This document shows positions 17,937-26,833 of a DNA stretch of 64,000 nt, piece after piece. Within the stretch, counting starts at the first letter, position 1. Every line of letters begins with the position of its first letter. The notes below the pieces were generated by a model. It was given only the letters and a program-made list of their open reading frames with translations. It searched no databases and was not told where the DNA came from. Source of the stretch: Dyadobacter frigoris (GTDB taxonomy: Bacteria; Bacteroidota; Bacteroidia; Cytophagales; Spirosomataceae). The stretch is taken from positions 62,001 through 126,000 of the forward strand of contig NZ_SZVO01000014.1 of assembly GCF_005280585.1 (NCBI RefSeq), in the 5' to 3' direction. A program made the position numbers and the translations under genes.

Positions 17937-19130
17937 TTATTCTTCAAAAAAACATGCTGTCCCACCTACCCAGGTGAAGTCCTTATTAAAACGGACGCCA
18001 ATCATTTCTCCGCGACTAAGTCTGCTTAGACTCGTTAATAAACGAGGTTTATCTTCGTTATCCGGCCAGCCATACATCATCCTGACTTCACATTTCACGA
18101 GCCCGTCAGGTGCTTGCACAACCGGTTCATAAATTACCTTTTTCTGTAAAATATAGTTTTCAGGATCCGTTATTTCTTTTAACATTTCTTGATCGACATG
18201 AAGCTGGACACCGGTGCCTGCAAAAGAAAACAGCGGTTTTAAAACATAATTTTCAAGATCGACCGGAAAATTATTTCCATAGTCCGAAACAAATCTGGTT
18301 TCCGGAATGTATTCGCCCTTTAAAAAAGGCAAAGTGAATTTACTTATCCTAAAAAACCAGTTTGGGTGACCAACCCAGGCGACATCAACATCATCCGTAA
18401 AATGATAGCTTGTTTCCAGGCCGGGATAATTTTGCAGATCGTCAAAAATTAACCGGTTATAAATTCGTTTGACCTGGATTTTTCGTCCATCTTCTTCATA
18501 AAAAAGATTACGTCCTTCCTTGATCAGCTTGGTATAACAAACCGCTTTTACGCCAAGCAGTTTTTCTGTCAAAGCAAAGTCAATTCTGGTTTTTTGTTTT
18601 TCAGGGAATATTTCGAGTAAAATAACATTTTCAGGATTTTCTTCGCCTACGATCAGCTTTTTCAAATCCTCAACGTACCCTTCGAAATTTTGAGAGCCGA
18701 AAGAATATGAAAAATTTTCAGGAATCGGAAAATACTTTTTGAAGGTTTCTGATAAATATCCCTGATAGGCATAGAGAGAAGCAAATCCCTGTAATTCAAT
18801 TAATTTAGGAACTAATGCACCATTTTTATCTTTACAAATAGCAAAGTCAATAGCCAGAAAAGAAGAATGTCCATTTTCATTCGGAACATTTTGGCCTGCC
18901 GGAATCGCACGATCCGTTCTCGATTTGAAATCATCGGAAATAATGGTTTCGATAATCTCCTCGCAAGCTTCAACCAATTTATTTTTTAAATCTTTCGGAA
19001 CAAAAACTGGCGTTTCGGCTACACGAAAATCAAGCTTATCAGGATAATCTGTTTGAATTTCATTTTTAAGCTGCTGGTATTTTTCCTCAGAAAATGACTG
19101 GTTAAATTGCTTCCGTGCTTCCTGATGCAT
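17937..19130 (-). CDS. ATP-grasp-like protein of the ligase cluster (function unknown)
   Basis: A 397-aa protein I do not recognise as a named enzyme. The C-terminal third looks like an ATP-grasp fold: VLKPLFSFAGTGVQL (lysine and glycine-rich loop), YILQKKVI (hinge), then CEVRMMYGW and MIGVRFNKDFTWVGG. The middle contains FLAIDFAICKDKNGALVPKLIELQGF, resembling an acidic metal-binding segment. It could be a carboxylate-amine ligase of the glutathionylspermidine-synthase or DUF-type kind. It is followed by an aminotransferase and preceded by a class I glutamine amidotransferase (37-base gap). With the GCS2 ligase and second ATP-grasp protein it forms a probable peptide/amide pathway. Confidence 0.65.
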   Translation of the reverse strand: MHQEARKQFNQSFSEEKYQQLKNEIQTDYPDKLDFRVAETPVFVPKDLKNKLVEACEEIIETIISDDFKSRTDRAIPAGQNVPNENGHSSFLAIDFAICKDKNGALVPKLIELQGFASLYAYQGYLSETFKKYFPIPENFSYSFGSQNFEGYVEDLKKLIVGEENPENVILLEIFPEKQKTRIDFALTEKLLGVKAVCYTKLIKEGRNLFYEEDGRKIQVKRIYNRLIFDDLQNYPGLETSYHFTDDVDVAWVGHPNWFFRISKFTLPFLKGEYIPETRFVSDYGNNFPVDLENYVLKPLFSFAGTGVQLHVDQEMLKEITDPENYILQKKVIYEPVVQAPDGLVKCEVRMMYGWPDNEDKPRLLTSLSRLSRGEMIGVRFNKDFTWVGGTACFFEE

Positions 19131-19167
19131 ATTTTCCTGAATTTACTTTGTTGAATGAATGCATGGT

Positions 19168-20025
19168 TTATTTAACAGTAACAGGAATACTTTCTGACTC
19201 CTGAATTTTGTCAAATGCCATTTTTAAAAACATCGGAATGATTGTCGCCTCCGTCATTTTGATTTTATCAGGATCGTTCAAATGCTCGATCATGTCGTTA
19301 TATTTTGCTTCACCGTGATTTTCAATGATGCTTTTTTTCTTATCATCTCTTAAAAAATATCTCAGCATTCCTTCCGAATCTGCTTCGGGATGAAATTGTG
19401 TTCCAACAATTTCTTTTGAAAAACGGATCGCCATTATTGCGCGTTCAAGCTTTACATGAGGGCGTATTTTTTCAAGACAAATAATTTTCGCACCCATATT
19501 ATCTATCGCCTGCTGGTCTGGCTGGATTACCTGGAAATCTCTGGAATCAACAATCCAGAACGGATCATTTAGCGGATTAAGTACAGGATCTTTCCTTCCC
19601 CAGGAAGTTTTATGAACAGGAAATGTCCCGAATGAAGTTTTTCTTCTTCTTCCAACAGCACCTATTTGCCAGTGAATGCTCGCCATTTGGAACGAGTGAC
19701 AAATCAGGAAAAGATGTTTTTTTGTACGATTGTGCCGGCTTGCATTATATTGTGTTAACTGATCGAGAAAACGAAAGAATTTACGTTCCCAGGCTTCGCC
19801 CGAAGGAGCAGGATTTCCCGGTCCACCTGTGGAAATATAAGCGTCAAAGTCCATTCCGGGTACTTCAAGTTTCTGACGTACGTCGAAAATTTCGTATGTC
19901 AGATTCAATAATTCTCTTTCACCAAACCCGGTGATGATTTTTTTAATACAACGCATCCCCTCATTTTCAAAGCCGTTGTACATGTCCAGAATAGCGATTC
20001 TGAACTGTTTCTTATCGTTGTTCAT
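19168..20025 (-). CDS. Class I glutamine amidotransferase-like protein
   Basis: A 285-aa single-domain GATase1 protein. The nucleophile elbow is LFLICHSFQMA (Cys) and the His-x-Glu pair is in GTQFHPEAD; the oxyanion-loop candidate is YISTGGPGNPAPS. An insert, VGRRRKTSFGTFPVHKTS, follows the elbow and is not usual in GuaA/PabA-type domains. It may deliver ammonia to one of the adjacent ligases, or act as a gamma-glutamyl hydrolase on the product. It is 37 bases upstream of the ATP-grasp-like gene; a hairpin at 20119-20162 separates it from the GCS2 gene. Confidence 0.85.
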   Translation of the reverse strand: MNNDKKQFRIAILDMYNGFENEGMRCIKKIITGFGERELLNLTYEIFDVRQKLEVPGMDFDAYISTGGPGNPAPSGEAWERKFFRFLDQLTQYNASRHNRTKKHLFLICHSFQMASIHWQIGAVGRRRKTSFGTFPVHKTSWGRKDPVLNPLNDPFWIVDSRDFQVIQPDQQAIDNMGAKIICLEKIRPHVKLERAIMAIRFSKEIVGTQFHPEADSEGMLRYFLRDDKKKSIIENHGEAKYNDMIEHLNDPDKIKMTEATIIPMFLKMAFDKIQESESIPVTVK

Positions 20026-20118
20026 TTTTAGATAGGGCCCAAAGCTGATGATTATTTTGGTACTCCGTTTTGTTATTGCCTTTATTTTAAAACGTAAATT
20101 TCCTCATTTGATTCAACA

Positions 20119-20162
20119 AAAAGAAGAATTCCCTTAGTTAGTACTAAAAAGAATTCTTCTTT
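20119..20162 (-). terminator. Hairpin between GCS2 ligase and amidotransferase genes
   Basis: A 12-bp perfect stem (AAAGAAGAATTC / GAATTCTTCTTT) closes a 20-base loop, 30 bases beyond the end of the GCS2 gene. On the minus strand it is followed by CTTTTTGTTG. It may act as a leaky terminator, splitting the ligase cluster into two transcription segments. Confidence 0.5.
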
Positions 20163-20191
20163 CAATCAATTATTAATAAGAATGTGACCCG

Positions 20192-21292
20192 TTAATAAAT
20201 TCCGATTTTCGTTTCTGAAACAATGTAATCCACCACGGCTTTCAAATCATTTGTTTGTTCAAAAACAGCCAGCTGCCTGTCTGCGCCTGTGCCCATTTCC
20301 AGTATCTGGTGAATATATTCGATCTCTTTTCTGCTTCCCAATTCGTCAATTACGTCATCAATAAATTCCAGTAATTCTACCACTAGTAATTTATATTCGA
20401 CTTCTTCCTGTTTTCCAAAATCGATCAGTTTTCCGCTGATGCCGTAACGCGCTGCGCGCCATTTGTTTTCATTGATCAACATGCGGTGATATGGCCGGAA
20501 ACTGAGGTTCATGCGGTGCAGTTTATGGATTTTGGCCACAAGCGCCTGCATAATAGCGGCCAGACAAATGGTTTCATCCGTACGCATAGGTACATCACAC
20601 ATCCGGAATTCGATGGTATTGAAAAAAGGATGAAGCCTGATATCCCACCAGATTTTTTTACCGTTATCGATACATTTTGTCTTGACCAACAGATTTATAT
20701 ATTCATCGTATTCAGCTGCACTTGAAAAATAATCGGGAATACCGGTTCTTGGAAATTTGTCAAAAACCTTGGATCTATATGACTTAAACCCCGTATTTCG
20801 GCCACACCAAAACGGCGAATTCGTAGACAATGCATAAATATGGGGTAGGAAATATCTTACAGCATTCATGATTTCAATTCCCTCGTTTCGGTTTTCTATT
20901 CCAACATGCACGTGCAAACCAAAAATCAGATTTCCTCTGGCCACATCACGCATCTCGTCAATAATTTCATCATAACGCGGATCGGGAGTGATCAACTGTT
21001 CCACCCAGTCCGCAAACGGATGGGTTCCGGCGGCTCCCACCTGTAAATCTTGCTTGGCAGCCAGATCCAGGATCATTTTACGCAGATAGGTAACTTCCTC
21101 TCTGGCCTCCTGGATGTTATGACAAATATTGGTACCTACTTCCACCACTGCCTGGTGCATTTCAGCCTTTACCCGTTCTTTCAGCGTTATTTTCCCGTCT
21201 TCAACTAATTTAGACATGTGGGAACGCAGATTTCTGGTAACAGGGTCAATCGTTTGAAATTCTTCTTCAATTCCGAGTGTGAAAGTCGCCAT
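20192..21292 (-). CDS. Carboxylate-amine ligase, GCS2/YbdK family
   Basis: A 366-aa member of the glutamate-cysteine ligase type 2 family. The start MATFTLGIEEEFQTIDP has the family's GxExE metal-binding signature, GLHVHVGIEN and FSSAAEYDEYI/IWWDIRLHPFFNTIEFRMCDVP supply the remaining conserved residues, and LRASxxR-like WRAARYGISG is present. YbdK has weak gamma-glutamylcysteine synthetase activity, but in clusters such as this the family generally couples a carboxylate to some other amine. It lies 33 bases after the second ATP-grasp gene, so both are one transcript. Confidence 0.9.
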   Translation of the reverse strand: MATFTLGIEEEFQTIDPVTRNLRSHMSKLVEDGKITLKERVKAEMHQAVVEVGTNICHNIQEAREEVTYLRKMILDLAAKQDLQVGAAGTHPFADWVEQLITPDPRYDEIIDEMRDVARGNLIFGLHVHVGIENRNEGIEIMNAVRYFLPHIYALSTNSPFWCGRNTGFKSYRSKVFDKFPRTGIPDYFSSAAEYDEYINLLVKTKCIDNGKKIWWDIRLHPFFNTIEFRMCDVPMRTDETICLAAIMQALVAKIHKLHRMNLSFRPYHRMLINENKWRAARYGISGKLIDFGKQEEVEYKLLVVELLEFIDDVIDELGSRKEIEYIHQILEMGTGADRQLAVFEQTNDLKAVVDYIVSETKIGIY

Positions 21293-21325
21293 ATTTTGAT
21301 GCTGAGGTTAGTAATATATTGGCTG

Positions 21326-22597
21326 CTATTTCTTTTTTGTCGTTTTGCTGCTTGCTTTTTTAGGAGTTTCCGCTGTTACCGCTTTTGGAGTCACCGCTTT
21401 TTTTGTTGTAACTTTTACAGCCGGTTTAGCGGGTGCAGTTTCTTTTGCTTCCACTTTTTCAGGCGCAGCTTTTCTTTTCGGGATTTCTTCAAAGGCAATC
21501 GGAGCTGGTGCTTTTTCCTTCACGGCCGCAACTGGTGCAGGGGTTTCAGTAGTTTCTGTTTTTGCAACAGTTTCTTTTTTCGGCTTAACCGTTTTTGCTG
21601 CAACCACTTCAGTTGCTTTCGGGGCAATTTCCGGAGCTTGCAAAGAAACACCAACAGAGTCTTTTATAAATGTTCCCCATGTCAGGTTTGTCTGGCCGGA
21701 TTTATGACTTTTCGCCCGGTCAATTGCCATGTTTGCTGCGGCCTCAACAACCCATTCGAAGTTATCGTTACCAACAGAATAAATATCCGCATCCGGCGCC
21801 GGATTACAGAAATCAATAGCAATGGGAATTCCGTCCCGTACAGCAAATTCCACCGTATTAAAATCGTAACCCAAAGCAATATTCAGTTTCAAAGTATATT
21901 CCTTGATCGTTGCCAAAAGTTTTTCAGCTTCTTCGCCTTTTGCTTTTATTTCGGAAGCATAACGCAGGTGATGGGGATTTCTCGGTTCGTAAGGCATGAT
22001 CAACACATCTTTCTGACCAATACAGTAGCAGCGAAAATAATCTTCAAACTGGATTTCTTCCTGAAGCATCATGATCAACTGACCCGTTTCCTCATGTTTT
22101 CTCCACATATCATGCGGATCGTTCACCTGATAAACACTCTTCCAGCCACCACCATCATGTGGTTTCATATAAGCAGGGAATCCTATATATTGAAACATTT
22201 CTTCCCAGGCTAACGGGAATTTTAGATTTCGAAATGAAGTTTCCGAAGTATCCGTTGGTCTTTCCTTTGAAGGAATTAAAACGGTTTTTGGGACGGGTAC
22301 CCCGATTTTTTCGGCCAGTGCGTTATTAAAAAACTTTTCATCTGCGCTCCACCAGAAAGGATTATTAATTACGGCAGTGCCGCATAAAGCTGCATTTTTG
22401 AGATAAGCCCTGTAAAACGGAACATCCTGTGAAATCCTGTCAATGATTACAGCATATTCAGTTGGATCGGCCTGGACGACTTTTTCGATTGTTACTGCTT
22501 CTGCAATAATATCTTTTTCACCCTTACTGTTAACGCGATCTATAAATGCCTGTGGAAAGGTATTTTCCATTCCAAAGAGTATTCCGATTTTTTTCAT
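21326..22597 (-). CDS. ATP-grasp ligase with basic Lys/Ala/Pro-rich C-terminal tail
   Basis: A 423-aa protein. Residues 1-320 form an ATP-grasp domain: FPAYMKPHDGGGWKSVY (lysine and glycine-rich loop), EEIQFEDYFRCYCIG, and the metal-binding pair in FNTVEFAVRDG ... IAIDFCNPAPD. It resembles RimK/D-Ala-D-Ala-ligase-type enzymes, so carboxylate-amine ligation is expected. Residues 321-423 are a low-complexity tail dominated by Lys, Ala, Thr, Pro and Glu, ending in KKASSKTTKKK, like histone H1-type or AlgP-type tails. First gene of the ATP-grasp/GCS2 transcript, with the esterase gene 108 bases upstream. Confidence 0.85.
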   Translation of the reverse strand: MKKIGILFGMENTFPQAFIDRVNSKGEKDIIAEAVTIEKVVQADPTEYAVIIDRISQDVPFYRAYLKNAALCGTAVINNPFWWSADEKFFNNALAEKIGVPVPKTVLIPSKERPTDTSETSFRNLKFPLAWEEMFQYIGFPAYMKPHDGGGWKSVYQVNDPHDMWRKHEETGQLIMMLQEEIQFEDYFRCYCIGQKDVLIMPYEPRNPHHLRYASEIKAKGEEAEKLLATIKEYTLKLNIALGYDFNTVEFAVRDGIPIAIDFCNPAPDADIYSVGNDNFEWVVEAAANMAIDRAKSHKSGQTNLTWGTFIKDSVGVSLQAPEIAPKATEVVAAKTVKPKKETVAKTETTETPAPVAAVKEKAPAPIAFEEIPKRKAAPEKVEAKETAPAKPAVKVTTKKAVTPKAVTAETPKKASSKTTKKK

Positions 22598-22705
22598 AAT
22601 GACTTGTTGTTAATGATTTTGATTGTTAAATGGTGGTATCTACGAGGGATTTTAATATTTTTATTTTTTCCAAATATCAAAATGGTGCAAAAGAGCCAAA
22701 TTGGC

Positions 22706-23413
22706 TCACATAATTCTGCTCAGATAATCAGGAAACATTTTGTTCCAAAGTTGCCAGTCATGTTTTTCCCAGCCCCTGATATCCAGCCAGTGGTCGATAC
22801 CTTTTGAACTGAGAATATTCGACATCTTAATATTACTCTCCAGACAAATATCCCAGTCGGAAGTACCCAGCACAATCTTCATATGGTTATACCGCCAGCT
22901 TTGTTCGTTTGGCATAAAATCCACCGGATTGCTGAAATAGACGTTGTCATCATAAAAGCCGTCCATGAAATTACGTATATCAAAAGCTCCGCTCATACTC
23001 ACCAGGTAAGCCACAGTATCAGGATGCCGAAAAGCAAAATTGGCAGAGTGGAAACCGCCGAAACTGCATCCTGCAACACCAATTTTATCTACGCGACATT
23101 CATTCCGGATATAAGGAACAAGTTCGTTTGTAAGAAATTTATCATACTGAATGTGATTTAAAACACGGGCTTCGGGATTTAAATGTTTTGCATACCAGGA
23201 ATCTGCATCTACTGAATCAATACAATAAATTTTATATTTTCCCGAATCAACAAGACCACGGACCGACTCGATTAGTCCCATATCTTTTGCCTGATAATAT
23301 CGTCCAAGTGTTGTGGGAAATACTAAAATCGGATAACCCCAGCTGCCATACACCAGCATCTCGATATCACGTCCGAGATGGTGTGAGTAATATTTTATAT
23401 GTTTTTCCTCCAA
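22706..23413 (-). CDS. Esterase family protein (alpha/beta hydrolase)
   Basis: An alpha/beta hydrolase of the putative-esterase (Esterase D/antigen 85-like) type. The nucleophile motif is GVAGCSFGGFHSANFAFRHP, with catalytic His probably in GWEKHDWQLW near the C-terminus. Start is uncertain: no early ATG exists, and I choose the TTG at 23413 (EEKHIKYYSHHLGRDIEM...), because the further in-frame extension to a TTG at 23518 only adds a hydrophobic, AT-rich stretch. Position at the head of the ligase cluster suggests it acts on the cluster's product or on an activated ester. Confidence 0.8.
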   Translation of the reverse strand: MEEKHIKYYSHHLGRDIEMLVYGSWGYPILVFPTTLGRYYQAKDMGLIESVRGLVDSGKYKIYCIDSVDADSWYAKHLNPEARVLNHIQYDKFLTNELVPYIRNECRVDKIGVAGCSFGGFHSANFAFRHPDTVAYLVSMSGAFDIRNFMDGFYDDNVYFSNPVDFMPNEQSWRYNHMKIVLGTSDWDICLESNIKMSNILSSKGIDHWLDIRGWEKHDWQLWNKMFPDYLSRIM

Positions 23414-23695
23414 TGTGAGCAGATTTTTATGGTTGATGTTGAAATATACAAAACATATAATAAGAAGCAAATAAGTAAATATTGCGAATAAACAAGGGCT
23501 GTTTAATTCAAAAGGCAAATTTTCTTAAAAGTCGGAAAAAGTGAAAACTGATAAAAGTGATATATTTTTGAGTGAAAAAAAAGTTGGATGACCGGGAGAA
23601 AGTAAAAATCTTCCGATATAATTTTTAAAATAAATGTAATAGTGTATTTTGTAACTAAATACTACTTAGATTTTTAGTTATAAACCGCGCCAGCT

Positions 23696-24766
23696 ATGAA
23701 AACTGTAAGTTTATACATCCTGCTATTATTTACATTTAATTCGGGTACAGCTTCCGCCCAAAAGAAGATGTTCAAGGGCCGTGTAATAGATGAAGAAACG
23801 AATAAGCCGCTAGAATTTGTCTCAGTGTACATAACCAATTCAACGATTGGTACTTTAACAAATGACAACGGAGGCTTTTCCTTAATGCTGGATCCCGGGA
23901 AATATGAGGTCGTGGTTTCGTTGGTAGGGTACGCACCTATCGTTCATCCCATAATGATTAAAAACGATGAAATGGCCATGACGCCAGTTTTGTTTAAAAT
24001 TCCACAGCAGGCCTATGCATTAGATGCAATTTCTGTTACCGGTAAGCGTGATGCTTCCTGGTATTCGAATCTGAGGTTGTTTAAGGATTATTTTTTAGGT
24101 AAAAGTGCAATTGCCCAAAAATGTAAATTGCTTAATCCTGATGCGTTGATAACGGAATTTAATGTTGAAAAACAAACATTAACGGTCACCGCCAAAGAAC
24201 CTTTGAAAATCCAAAATCCTGAGTTGGGATATAACATCAACTTCTTATTGATCGCATTTGTGTTGAATAAAAGCGAAGGTTATGTAAGTTATTTGGGCTA
24301 TCCGCATTTCGAACCAATGGATGGGAAAGACTCGCAAAAGCGGCAATGGGCAGAAAAACGGTTAGAAGTATTTCAAGGTTCTTCGATGCATTTCGCACGG
24401 TCACTCAGAGACCAAAAATTACAGCAGGAGGGATTTCGGGTAACCAGAGCTATAACATATGGAGATGTGTCTTATGACGAATATCTTTCTTATCCTGACA
24501 ATGAAGCGAAGATGGAATTTAAAGGAGCGTTGCGGGTTGTTTATCTCCGCAAAATGGAAGACCTTGAATATGTTTACGCTAACAATAGCTCAGGTATTAA
24601 AAAAGCGTCATATCAAACGTCAACCATAACATTAAAAGATCAGTATGTCCTTTTGGATAAAAACGGAAGGTTTGAAAAACCCCTTGGGATCATATTTAAT
24701 GGATATTGGAGCTGGGATAAAGTAGGGGATATGTTACCGTTTGACTATTTTCCGCAACCGGAATAA
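23696..24766 (+). CDS. Secreted protein with carboxypeptidase-regulatory-like domain
   Basis: A 356-aa exported protein with signal peptide (about 1-21, ending ASA-Q). Residues 24-105 form the CarboxypepD_reg-like beta-sandwich typical of Bacteroidota outer-membrane proteins (FKGRVIDEETNKPLEFVSVYI, TNDNGGFSLML, YEVVVSLVGY). The remaining 250 residues have no domain I recognise but are well structured. No TonB plug or barrel follows, so this is not a SusC-type receptor. It stands alone, divergent from the esterase gene. Confidence 0.75.
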   Translation: MKTVSLYILLLFTFNSGTASAQKKMFKGRVIDEETNKPLEFVSVYITNSTIGTLTNDNGGFSLMLDPGKYEVVVSLVGYAPIVHPIMIKNDEMAMTPVLFKIPQQAYALDAISVTGKRDASWYSNLRLFKDYFLGKSAIAQKCKLLNPDALITEFNVEKQTLTVTAKEPLKIQNPELGYNINFLLIAFVLNKSEGYVSYLGYPHFEPMDGKDSQKRQWAEKRLEVFQGSSMHFARSLRDQKLQQEGFRVTRAITYGDVSYDEYLSYPDNEAKMEFKGALRVVYLRKMEDLEYVYANNSSGIKKASYQTSTITLKDQYVLLDKNGRFEKPLGIIFNGYWSWDKVGDMLPFDYFPQPE

Positions 24767-24834
24767 TTTTAATCTTTCTTTTATTAAAACACTGCATCTG
24801 TTACCTTGTTGCTTTATCGTTTTTCCAGTTTATT

Positions 24835-25635
24835 TTGATTTCATCCGATCCCCATCTTTTGTGTATTGAGCAAAGCATATCTTCTTTGTTTCTTCATCGC
24901 GAAGTTCTTATCTCAATAAGGCTTCCTGTACATTATAATGAAGCACGCCAATATCCATTGCTTTTAATAAACGACGGGCAGGATTTTGAAGCGCTCCGGA
25001 TGAATCATATTCTTACCGATTTACAAATTAATGAGACAATCCAACCCGTTATCGTTGTAGGTATTCATGCCGGAACAGATCGCTTGCAGGAATATGGAAC
25101 GGTTTGTAAGCCTGATTATGCCCACCGCGGAAGCAAGGCAGGCGCTACTACCGATTTTGTATTGAAGGAATTACTGTCTTTTTTAAACGAAAATTATCCG
25201 ATTGAAACGCAAAATATCACCTATGCCGGATTTTCTCTTGGTGGTTTGATGGCGCTTGATATGGTTTGGAATCATTCGGATGTTTTTTCAAAAACCGGGA
25301 TATTTTCGGGTGCGTTATGGTGGAGGCAAAAGGCGCTGGATGCAGGATACAGGGATATTGACCGTATCATGCACGAACAGATCAGGAATTCGCAAACAAA
25401 ACAGGATTTGAGATTCTGGTTTCAGACCGGTACCAATGACGAAACCGACGACCGCGATCATGATGGTATTATTGATTCAATCCAGGATACGCTGGAATGT
25501 ATAGCCGAACTCGAACGGAAAGGATTTGCCTGGGGGAAAGATATTAATTATTGTGAAACGATAGGAGGGGAACATAATCCTGAGACCTGGTCTCGTGCAA
25601 TGCCTGATTTCCTGATCTGGGCATTTGGAAAATAA
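24835..25635 (+). CDS. Esterase-like alpha/beta hydrolase
   Basis: A 266-aa putative esterase (PF00756-like). It has YPLLLINDGQDFEAL, VVGIHAGTDRLQEYG, and the nucleophile motif ITYAGFSLGGLMALDM; the acid may be in GTNDETDDRDHDGIID, and His in GGEHNPETW. That is enzyme- or siderophore-esterase-like (IroE/Fes). No ATG is near the conserved start; I use the TTG at 24835, so the exact N-terminus is uncertain. No signal peptide. Confidence 0.83.
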   Translation: MISSDPHLLCIEQSISSLFLHREVLISIRLPVHYNEARQYPLLLINDGQDFEALRMNHILTDLQINETIQPVIVVGIHAGTDRLQEYGTVCKPDYAHRGSKAGATTDFVLKELLSFLNENYPIETQNITYAGFSLGGLMALDMVWNHSDVFSKTGIFSGALWWRQKALDAGYRDIDRIMHEQIRNSQTKQDLRFWFQTGTNDETDDRDHDGIIDSIQDTLECIAELERKGFAWGKDINYCETIGGEHNPETWSRAMPDFLIWAFGK

Positions 25636-25681
25636 TTTCATGAAAAGCGGGTTTGTTTTTCCGCTTCTCATGAATAATATA

Positions 25682-26701
25682 TTATAAAGAAGTCAGGAAC
25701 TTCATAGTGTCAACAGAATCTGCATAATCGGATAGCTCAGGCTCTTGTGTATGTCCAAAAGGAATTGCGTTGGGGAAATTGTTTTTGTCTCCCACAACAC
25801 ATTGGATTTTCCCCGAATTTTCTTCAAGATAACCTTTCATGGATTCCATGTTTTCATAGGTTTCGTAATGAACAACACTGATAGGAGATACCATTGCCGG
25901 ACTTTCAGTCAGCATTAAAAATCCATTATCATAATGAAGAACACGATTTACCAGTAAAATGGATTTGTTGTATTCGTAGTTATTGAAGTATTTGTGGTGA
26001 TTAAGACACAGATGATCAAAGGATTGAATAGATTCGAAAAACTTGGTAAAATCATATCCTTTGGGAACATAGAGCTTGGAAACATTTCTGCATCCGAGGC
26101 CAAAATATTGTAAAATATCATTGCCCAAAGCGTGCAATTCATTTTCGCTTTCGTTACCACTGATCACGGCCAGTGAAGTCCGGTTCTTCCTGATTATATT
26201 CGGTTTTTTTGAAAAATAATAGTGAAAATATCGTGCGGTATTATCGCTTCCGGTGGCAATGTAAGCGTCAGAATCATTAAGTCTGTCTACGAAAAATATG
26301 CAATCAGAAAAGGCTGGTTCTATCTCGATAAGTTTTTCCAGGAGAGCGGGAATCAGGACAGGGTCATCTGAACTGGGTTTTGCCAGTAATTTATGTCCGC
26401 TGATCAAAACACATAATACATCGTGAAACCCAACAGCCGGAATGTTGCCGGCCATGATAACACCGATTTTCCGGTAAGTTTCAGGTTCCGGATATTTTTC
26501 AACCCAGGCAACAAGGGTTTCTTCCGACAGAAAGCGGGTGGCAATTGCATTTAACGACCCAAGCACATTGACCGGCGTAAACCAGTTGTTTTTTCTATTG
26601 GCACTAATGGCCAATTCCTGAAGATAGTCCCCGTTTTTAGGGTCTTTCAAAAAATTTCCTAACTTAATAAAGGCATTTATGCGTTGAATTCTTGATATCA
26701 T
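25682..26701 (-). CDS. Acyl-CoA reductase (LuxC family)
   Basis: A 339-aa LuxC-type aldehyde-dehydrogenase-fold reductase (PF05893), which reduces acyl-CoA or acyl-protein to aldehyde using NADPH. Visible are MAGNIPAVGFHDVLCVLISGHKLLAKPSSDD and the catalytic cysteine in LGNDILQYFGLGCRNVSKL. No luxD/luxE partners are present, so bioluminescence is not implied. It is divergent from a 2x[4Fe-4S] ferredoxin gene with a 132-base shared upstream region, a pairing I recall as common in Bacteroidota; a redox link is therefore plausible. Confidence 0.87.
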   Translation of the reverse strand: MISRIQRINAFIKLGNFLKDPKNGDYLQELAISANRKNNWFTPVNVLGSLNAIATRFLSEETLVAWVEKYPEPETYRKIGVIMAGNIPAVGFHDVLCVLISGHKLLAKPSSDDPVLIPALLEKLIEIEPAFSDCIFFVDRLNDSDAYIATGSDNTARYFHYYFSKKPNIIRKNRTSLAVISGNESENELHALGNDILQYFGLGCRNVSKLYVPKGYDFTKFFESIQSFDHLCLNHHKYFNNYEYNKSILLVNRVLHYDNGFLMLTESPAMVSPISVVHYETYENMESMKGYLEENSGKIQCVVGDKNNFPNAIPFGHTQEPELSDYADSVDTMKFLTSL

Positions 26702-26833
26702 TCCAGGGAAACTAAAAATAATTAAATTTGTAAATCTGTTTTTATTTTTCTGATTGTCGGGAAACTTTAAATAGTTATATTTGTTAGTCTATTAAGGAGA
26801 AAAATAGGAACAAATATAAACAATCCGGCGACT

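Noticed and set aside
21218..22213. 331-aa open frame on the plus strand rich in Phe, Cys and Arg
   Set aside because: It is the antisense of the ATP-grasp and GCS2 genes; its odd composition follows from the Lys/Ala-rich tail read backwards.
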